From Acidobacteriota bacterium (lineage in GTDB: Bacteria > Acidobacteriota > UBA6911): DNA of 32,368 nt. A program made the position numbers and the translations under genes. The notes under the pieces were generated by a model, which did no database searches, was not told the origin of the DNA, and worked only from the letters and a program-made list of their open reading frames with translations. The stretch spans positions 1 through 32,368 of the forward strand of contig JAFNAG010000009.1 of the NCBI GenBank assembly GCA_017860135.1, read 5' to 3'. Below are positions 27,001-32,368 of the stretch, one piece after another (within the stretch, counting starts at the first letter, position 1; every line of letters begins with the position of its first letter).

Positions 27001-28446
27001 ATGCCTGCTGCAAGAGTGAAATCTCCCGCCTACTGTTTCCGCCTCTTCCTGCTGGGTGCTGTTCTGGCGATGAACGGGAAGGCGGGGCTGGCACAGGTCG
27101 GCGCGCTCAAGGATTCTGAGCAGACCGCTGTTCGTGTCAACATCCTCACCGAGTATCTGGGATCCCCTGAATCGGTCGTGGAATTTGGCGGTAAGGTAGC
27201 GATTCCGGATTACCGGCCCAGGATCATCAAGCTGTTCCCCTCCACCGGCATCGTGATCGACGGCAAAGGGCATGTAGTAACCTATCTCGGATACCGCTGG
27301 GTGGACATTCACTCCAGAAATCCGCGTGTTGAAATCGTAGATTTCCGTGGCAAGAAATTCCCTGCGGAGCTGATCGGCATCGACCAGAGCGTGAGGATTG
27401 CCGTTGTGCTGTGCCGCGACTGCAATCTGAAGGCGAGTTCTCTTTGTCGGCGCTGCGAAATCAAGGACGGCGCCTTCGTGGTTGCTCCGCTCCTGGACGG
27501 TTCCAATGCTTCCCGGTTCGAGAGCGCCAAAGTGCTCTCGGCCAGCGCACGCGGGGATTCAGCCGGTGGCCGCGAGTGGACGATCCAGGTGAACCGGCCC
27601 CTGAGCCTGGTCGGGGCTCCGATGCTGAACTCTCAAAAACAGGTCATCGGCCTTGTCGCAGATGAGCCGTCCCGGGACTCTTCCGGGGATGCCAGGGTGA
27701 ATGTGACAATCATGCCCGTCGAGCAGATGCTCGGTTCAGCGGACAGGATTATCAAGGCGGGCGGTGATATCCAGAGCGGATGGCTGGGCGTGAAAGTCGA
27801 TTCGGATGCGGGATCGCCATCCGGGGTTGCGGTTACGGAAGTGGAAAAAGAGAGTCCTGCTCACAAAGCGGGTGTGCTCCCCGGCGACATTATGGTGAAG
27901 TGGAACGGGGCGTCGATCCAGGATCCGCTCAAGTACATCAGGATCGTCGAGAATACCCCGATCGGTTCCAAGGCCGTTATTGAAGTGTTGCGTCAGGGAA
28001 GGCCCGTCACGCTCACCGCAATCATCGAGGCCCGCAGACCGCAGGACCCCGAAGAAAAACTGGTGATTGATGTTCAGGATGCGATCGCCCTCCCCCGGAG
28101 TGGACGGGCCTCGTCGGACGCAGAGTTTGTCTCCTTGCTCGGGATCGAAGTCCAGTCGGTGCCGCCGCAGCTGGCTGAATTCCTGCAGATGCCCGGCCAG
28201 ACAGGTCTGCTGGTCATGAGTGTGAAGAAGCAGGCTGCGTTCGATCGCGCCGGCGTGGCTGCGGGCGACGTCATTCTGGACGTGGATGGCACCCGCGTAG
28301 CGGTTCCCCAGAGTTTCTTCGACCACATCAAGTCGCGCGGGTGGGGGAGCCGCATTCTCCTCCGGCTCTGGCGCAGAGGGATCGAACTGAGCAAGGCAGT
28401 TCAACTGCCCCGGCTCCCCGGCTCCTCCCGCAGGCCGTCGCCGTGA
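27001..28446 (+). CDS. Secreted HtrA/Deg-like protein with two PDZ domains, predicted protease-dead
   Basis: Signal-like N-terminus; STGIVIDGKGHVVTYLGYR (HtrA-like strand); PDZ1 SGWLGVKVDSDAGSPSGVAVTEVEKESPAHKAGVLPGDIMVKWNG; PDZ2 TGLLVMSVKKQAAFDRAGVAAGDVILDVDGTRV. Confidence 0.8.
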   Translation: MPAARVKSPAYCFRLFLLGAVLAMNGKAGLAQVGALKDSEQTAVRVNILTEYLGSPESVVEFGGKVAIPDYRPRIIKLFPSTGIVIDGKGHVVTYLGYRWVDIHSRNPRVEIVDFRGKKFPAELIGIDQSVRIAVVLCRDCNLKASSLCRRCEIKDGAFVVAPLLDGSNASRFESAKVLSASARGDSAGGREWTIQVNRPLSLVGAPMLNSQKQVIGLVADEPSRDSSGDARVNVTIMPVEQMLGSADRIIKAGGDIQSGWLGVKVDSDAGSPSGVAVTEVEKESPAHKAGVLPGDIMVKWNGASIQDPLKYIRIVENTPIGSKAVIEVLRQGRPVTLTAIIEARRPQDPEEKLVIDVQDAIALPRSGRASSDAEFVSLLGIEVQSVPPQLAEFLQMPGQTGLLVMSVKKQAAFDRAGVAAGDVILDVDGTRVAVPQSFFDHIKSRGWGSRILLRLWRRGIELSKAVQLPRLPGSSRRPSP

Positions 28447-28470
28447 AGCCACTCCGATCAGGGGCGGCAT

Positions 28471-30678
28471 TCAGCCGCGGCGCACCTCCAGCCCTTTCAG
28501 GGTTCGCACCAGGGAAAAAGTGAGCCGGTAACTTTCCTGGTCGGCGTGATCCAGGCGCACAACCACTCTGGTGCCGGGCTGAAGGTGGCGCCGGTACCGC
28601 TCGCCCACAAAAGAGCGGGTTTTCTCCGCATACTGGTAGTTGTCGTCCACGAGAGAGCCCGCAGGCACCAGTCCTTCCACGAAGTGATCCAGCAGCTCGA
28701 CGAAGAAGCCCTGGCGAATGACCGAGAAGATGATCCCCTCAAATTCCTCGCCGACCTTGCCGGTCATGAACTGGACTTTCTTGATCCTCTCCACCTCCCG
28801 TTCCGCTTCGTCGGCATTGCGCTCCCGCGCCGACGTATGAGAGGCGATCTCGGGCAGCAGGGAAGCCATCTTTGCCCGCCACGCTTCGGAGGGGTGATCC
28901 TGTAAGCACTCCTTCATCAGGCGGTGGACCACCAGGTCAGGGTAGCGGCGGATCGGGGAAGTGAAGTGAGTATATTCGGATGTGGCCAGGCCGAAATGGC
29001 CCAGGTTTTCCGCACAGTAGCGCGCCTGCATGAACGAACGCAGCATCAGGTAGGCAAGGAACCGTGCCTCCGGCTTGCCTTCCAGGCGGGCGACAAAACT
29101 CTGGAAATCACGGGGGCGAGCCACCCCATCGTGAGTTTCCAACGGATACCCGAGCGTGAGCGCGAACTCCGCGAAATCCTGCACCTTTTGCGCATCCGGC
29201 TTTTCGTGAATCCTATACAGCGCCGGCCCCCCGGAAGCCGCCAGCTCCGCCGCCACGGTTTCGTTCGCGAGCAGCATGAATTCCTCGATGATGCGGTGCG
29301 CGATATTCCGCTCCGCAGCTACCACGCCGATGACGCGCCCGCTGCGGTCGAACTCCATTTCCGCTTCGGGCAAATCGAAATCCACGGCGCCGCGGCGCAC
29401 CCGCTTGTTCGAGAGGATCAGGCACAGCTCCTCCATGGATTCGAACAGAGGGACAAGCTCTGCGTAACGTCGGCGCTCCTCCGGATCCTTGTCTGCCAGA
29501 ACCCGCGCCACGGAGGTATAGGTCAGCCGCGCTCGACTCTGCAGGACTGCCTGTGCGAATCGATGCGAAACGACATTTCCGCTCCGGTCGACTTCCATGA
29601 CGATCGAGAAAACCAGCCTGTCCGCACCGGCCTGAAGACAGCAGATTCCGTTTGACAGCCGCGGCGGCAGCATCGGAATCGCCCGGTCCGGGAAATAGAC
29701 CGACGTGCCGCGCGCATACGCTTCGGCATCGATTGCCGTGCCTTCTCCCACATAGTGCGAAACATCGGCGATGTGCACTCCCAGCAGGAAATGTCCCGAC
29801 GACAGCTTTTCCAGTGTGATAGCGTCGTCAAAATCACGAGCGTCTTCGCCGTCGATGGTGACCGCGGTTTCGCTGCGAAAATCCTCGCGCCCCACGCAAT
29901 CCTCTTCCGCGACACGATCCGGCATCGCGGCCACCTCGTCCATTACCTGCGCGTTGAAGTGCACCGGGAGTCCATACTTGTGTTCGACAATCCGGTACTC
30001 GATGTCCTTGTCCCCCGGAAACCCCAGTATCTCCAGCACGCGGCCCTGCGGAGTCTGATTCCTTCCCGGCGGCACCAGGATTGTGACTACCACGATCTGG
30101 CCGTTTCGGGCGCCATTGCTGTGCTGGTGAGGTATCAGGATGTCCTGGAAAATTCTAGCATCCAGAGGCGCTACCATGGGAAAGCGCGGATGCTCGCAAA
30201 AACGCCCGATGATAGTCGGATGTGCCCGCTCAAGAACCCTGACGACCACACCTTCCAAGCGCTCCACCGGTTCACGGTCCGGCCGACGGACACGCCGGCC
30301 CGGACGGAGGGGCGGTTTTTTCCGGGCGATCCGGATCAACACCCTGTCTCCGTGGAGAGCCTCGCCCATGTTGCGCGCCGGGACAAATATGTCCGGGCCG
30401 GGAGCTGGAGGAGTCTCGGGCTTGACGAAGCCATAACCGTCCCGATGGCAACTCAATATCCCGGAGAGCAGACCCTCTTTGGATGGAAGAGAATACCTGC
30501 CCCGCTTAATGCGGTGAATGATCCCTTGCGCGTCCAGTTCGTCCAGGAATCGTTGCAGGTCGCGTCTCTCGTCACTGCCGATATCGAGCAGTCTGACCAC
30601 GTCGCGGAACGTGAACGTGCGGCTTCCATGCTCGCGGACAAACTGTAACACCTTCTGCTTCTGCGATTCCTGCAGCAA
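28471..30678 (-). CDS. rnr: Ribonuclease R
   Basis: VTIDGEDARDFDDAITLEKL, VSHYVGEGTAIDAEAYARGTSVYFPDRAIPMLPPRLSNGICCL, YTHFTSPIRRYPDLVVHRLM, C-terminal S1 domain. TTG start with AAGGAG RBS. Confidence 0.95.
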   Translation of the reverse strand: MLQESQKQKVLQFVREHGSRTFTFRDVVRLLDIGSDERRDLQRFLDELDAQGIIHRIKRGRYSLPSKEGLLSGILSCHRDGYGFVKPETPPAPGPDIFVPARNMGEALHGDRVLIRIARKKPPLRPGRRVRRPDREPVERLEGVVVRVLERAHPTIIGRFCEHPRFPMVAPLDARIFQDILIPHQHSNGARNGQIVVVTILVPPGRNQTPQGRVLEILGFPGDKDIEYRIVEHKYGLPVHFNAQVMDEVAAMPDRVAEEDCVGREDFRSETAVTIDGEDARDFDDAITLEKLSSGHFLLGVHIADVSHYVGEGTAIDAEAYARGTSVYFPDRAIPMLPPRLSNGICCLQAGADRLVFSIVMEVDRSGNVVSHRFAQAVLQSRARLTYTSVARVLADKDPEERRRYAELVPLFESMEELCLILSNKRVRRGAVDFDLPEAEMEFDRSGRVIGVVAAERNIAHRIIEEFMLLANETVAAELAASGGPALYRIHEKPDAQKVQDFAEFALTLGYPLETHDGVARPRDFQSFVARLEGKPEARFLAYLMLRSFMQARYCAENLGHFGLATSEYTHFTSPIRRYPDLVVHRLMKECLQDHPSEAWRAKMASLLPEIASHTSARERNADEAEREVERIKKVQFMTGKVGEEFEGIIFSVIRQGFFVELLDHFVEGLVPAGSLVDDNYQYAEKTRSFVGERYRRHLQPGTRVVVRLDHADQESYRLTFSLVRTLKGLEVRRG

Positions 30679-30710
30679 ATCGGCTCCTTCAGCGAGAGAT
30701 CATACCATTG

Positions 30711-30751
30711 AGTGAGGAGTCAGGAGACAGGAGTCATGAGTCAGGAGAAAG
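30711..30751. repeat. GGAGTCAG-type short degenerate tandem repeat
   Basis: AGTGAGGAGTCAGGAGACAGGAGTCATGAGTCAGGAGAAAGAGG. Confidence 0.75.
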
Positions 30752-30828
30752 AGGGTAAAACCGTCATCAACAATAGATGTGACTAGGCCGCTTGTTCCCC
30801 GCATCATTCCTCCGCCTCCGATCAGCTG

Positions 30829-30857
30829 AAAAACCGGGAGTGCTGGCCGGCTTTTTT
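30829..30857. terminator. Possible bidirectional hairpin terminator
   Basis: AAAAACCGG-gagtgctgg-CCGGcTTTTTT; U-tract on either strand. Lies downstream of the minus-strand Mut7-C gene. Confidence 0.4.
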
Positions 30858-30890
30858 ACGAGACGGCCAATCTGGCGTCTTCCCGGCCTT

Positions 30891-31421
30891 CTATTCTGAC
30901 TCCTCACTCCCGATTCCCGACTCCTCCGCGGGAAGGAGCTCCTCAAGCACACGAAGTACCGAGCGCCGGTGTGTTCCGGGCCAAAAAATCCTGCCGCATT
31001 TCGAGCAGCCCTTGAACTGGGTTTGGGTTTTATACACATAGGGAGGAACCCTGTCACGCACCTCTTCCCGATGCATTTCCTCCAGCATTTCGTTGCAGCT
31101 CAGGCAGCGGACGAGGACGCCGGGAAAACTGGCGGTATGGACAGACTGGAACACCTGCCTGAGCTGGGTCTGGACTTTCTCGCTTTCGAGGAATATGAAT
31201 CGCCGCACTGACTTGCGCACGAGGAGGCGAGTATCGCGGGAAAGGAGGATTCTTCCCTCCTGTGCGGACCCTGCGATGCGCAGCCACTTGGCCAGGCGGC
31301 CGAGCATGACATCCGCAACAAACGCGGGTTGTTCACCGCCTGCCGCGAAAGCTACCGCCTTAGAGCGTATCTGCCGCTGGCGCAGGCTCGCCGCCTTTCT
31401 GCGCGAATCGTTGTTGCCCAT
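30891..31421 (-). CDS. Mut7-C (PIN-like) RNase-domain and zinc-ribbon protein, apparently internally shortened
   Basis: FVADVMLGRLAKWLRIAGSAQEGRILLSRDTRLLVR; VRCLSCNEMLEE...FKGCSKCGRIFWPGTHRRSVLRVLEELL. Confidence 0.75.
   Translation of the reverse strand: MGNNDSRRKAASLRQRQIRSKAVAFAAGGEQPAFVADVMLGRLAKWLRIAGSAQEGRILLSRDTRLLVRKSVRRFIFLESEKVQTQLRQVFQSVHTASFPGVLVRCLSCNEMLEEMHREEVRDRVPPYVYKTQTQFKGCSKCGRIFWPGTHRRSVLRVLEELLPAEESGIGSEESE
30894..30927. repeat. GGAGTCAG-type repeat (reverse orientation) overlapping the 3' end of the Mut7-C ORF
   Basis: TTCTGACTCCTCACTCCCGATTCCCGACTCCTCC; encodes the C-terminal ESGIGSEESE. Confidence 0.7.
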
Positions 31422-31435
31422 TCATACCTCAAAAG

Positions 31436-31466
31436 CAGGAGCCAGGAGTCAGGATGGGAAATCCTG
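31436..31466. repeat. GGAGTCAG-type repeat plus small palindrome
   Basis: CAGGAGCCAGGAGTCAGGA at 31436-31454, followed by palindrome CAGGAT-gggaa-ATCCTG at 31450-31466. Confidence 0.6.
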
Positions 31467-31493
31467 CACCCAATCTGCTCCAATAGCATGCCT

Positions 31494-31514
31494 CAAGCCA
31501 ACGCGCTTGGCTTG
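31494..31514. repeat. Perfect 8-bp stem-loop CAAGCCAA-cgcgc-TTGGCTTG
   Basis: Exact inverted repeat with 5-nt loop in the noncoding region. Confidence 0.6.
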
Positions 31515-31680
31515 GATGTCAGGTAGGTACAAGCCGCAACCTCCTCCCCCGGGTGCTGCCAAGTGCCTGCTTCGGATTCAAGTTCAGCGAAATTGCCTTC
31601 CCATGGGCTCGCACAATCGTTTACGGGCGGATTGGCCCAATAGCAATTGGCTCACTTTGGGATCCGGGTTTGGAAAAGGC

Positions 31681-31748
31681 GCCACGAATTACGAACCTGA
31701 CTCCCGGCTCCTGTCTCCCGACTCCCAATCTCCACAGTTGGGAGTCAG
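31681..31748. repeat. Composite repeat: CCACGAATTACGAA motif plus GACTCC-type repeats
   Basis: GCCACGAATTACGAACCTGACTCCCGGCTCCTGTCTCCCGACTCCCAATCTCCACAGTTGGGAGTCAG; outer 9-bp arms CTGACTCCC (31697-31705) / GGGAGTCAG (31740-31748). Confidence 0.7.
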
Positions 31749-32368
31749 CCTTTGAGCTTTCTCTTCAGCAGCTTATTCAGCACCTGCGGGTTTGCCTGGC
31801 CTTTGGTCTCCTTCATTGCCTGACCGGCGAAGTAGCCGAACAGTTTCTCTTTTCCAGCCCTGAATTCTGAGAGCTGCGCGGGATTTGCGGCCATAATCCT
31901 CTCGATGACGGCCTCGAGCGCAGCCTCGTCGCTGACTTGAACCAGCCCGAGGCGGGAGACCACCGCAGCCGGGTCGTCGCCGGAGCGGAACATTTCTTCG
32001 AATACGGTCTTGGCGATCTTTCCGGAAATATCCGCCGCATCGATCATACGGATCAGCGCAGCGAGCCGATCTGGAGGCAGAGGGTTGTCTTCCATGTCAA
32101 GTCCGGTATCTTTGAGTGCATATGCCAGATCGCCGGTAATCCAGTGGAGTGTTGCGCGCGGATTGGCAGAAAGCACAGCGCATTTTTCGAAGTAATCGGC
32201 CAGTCTGGCGCCAGATGTCAGCTGAAAAGCCTCCTCGACGGACAAACGGTATTCGGCAGTGAATCGAAGCGCTTTTTCATGGGGGAGTTCCGGGAGTGAT
32301 GCCTGGATCCCGGCGATCCAGCCGGGATCCAATTGGAGCGGAAGCAGGTCAGGCTCCGGAAAGTAGCG
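31745..32368 (-). CDS. gatB: Aspartyl/glutamyl-tRNA(Asn/Gln) amidotransferase subunit B, C-terminal part (runs off the right edge)
   Basis: Frame continues to the window end as RYFPEPDLLPLQLDPGWIAGIQASLPELPHEKALRFTAEYRLS...NPQVLNKLLKRKLKG, typical of the GatB C-terminus and Yqey domain. Confidence 0.94.
   Translation of the reverse strand, partial: RYFPEPDLLPLQLDPGWIAGIQASLPELPHEKALRFTAEYRLSVEEAFQLTSGARLADYFEKCAVLSANPRATLHWITGDLAYALKDTGLDMEDNPLPPDRLAALIRMIDAADISGKIAKTVFEEMFRSGDDPAAVVSRLGLVQVSDEAALEAVIERIMAANPAQLSEFRAGKEKLFGYFAGQAMKETKGQANPQVLNKLLKRKLKG

Noticed and set aside
27736-28470. 244-aa minus-strand ORF opposite the PDZ protein
   Set aside because: Shadow ORF of a well-supported two-PDZ protein.
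29755-30648. 297-aa plus-strand ORF and the adjacent 28924..29655 ORF
   Set aside because: Both are antisense to rnr, whose motifs are unmistakable; no domain logic in the plus-strand frames.
30711-31748. CRISPR array
   Set aside because: The GGAGTCAG clusters have no uniform direct-repeat/unique-spacer periodicity and no cas genes are nearby.
1-32368. tRNA, rRNA, tmRNA, RNase P or SRP RNA genes
   Set aside because: No cloverleaf/T-loop (GGTTCRANTCC) or hallmark core sequences were seen by eye; a tRNAscan/Infernal run would be decisive.

Overview
This 32.4-kb window looks like ordinary GC-rich chromosomal DNA, about 24 closely packed genes. It is probably Acidobacteriota: there is a 'VWFA-related' secreted protein, zinc-ribbon/coiled-coil proteins and a housekeeping layout. 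That taxonomic call is inference only. Recognisable genes are proS (partial, left edge), glyA, a DinG-like helicase, dtd, an OmpR-type response regulator and histidine kinase, RNase D, a nitrilase-family hydrolase, an NtrC-type sigma-54 activator, a GcvH-like protein, ttcA, an RluA-type pseudouridine synthase, polA, an ECF sigma / zinc anti-sigma / PDZ operon, RNase R, a Mut7-C/zinc-ribbon protein and gatB (partial, right edge). I saw no tRNA, rRNA, CRISPR array, phage or intact transposon. I did not find a clearly new multi-gene defence or metabolic system. The best candidates for undescribed biology are: (1) sigma/anti-sigma genes followed by a secreted two-PDZ HtrA-like protein that has lost its whole catalytic triad and carries a CxxC-x7-CxxC motif, with an ECF-like promoter just after polA; (2) a GcvH-like protein with no lipoyl lysine, an N-terminal C-x5-C-x2-C motif and a sigma-54-like element upstream, next to an NtrC regulator; (3) a divergent pair of a 64-aa zinc anti-sigma-like protein and a region-4-only sigma-like protein; (4) a 230-nt hairpin-rich leader upstream of the VWA gene with mutually exclusive stems; (5) scattered GGAGTCAG-type and CCACGAATTA-type repeats around a truncated Mut7-C gene. 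All functional statements rest on reading motifs by eye; no search or folding program was run.
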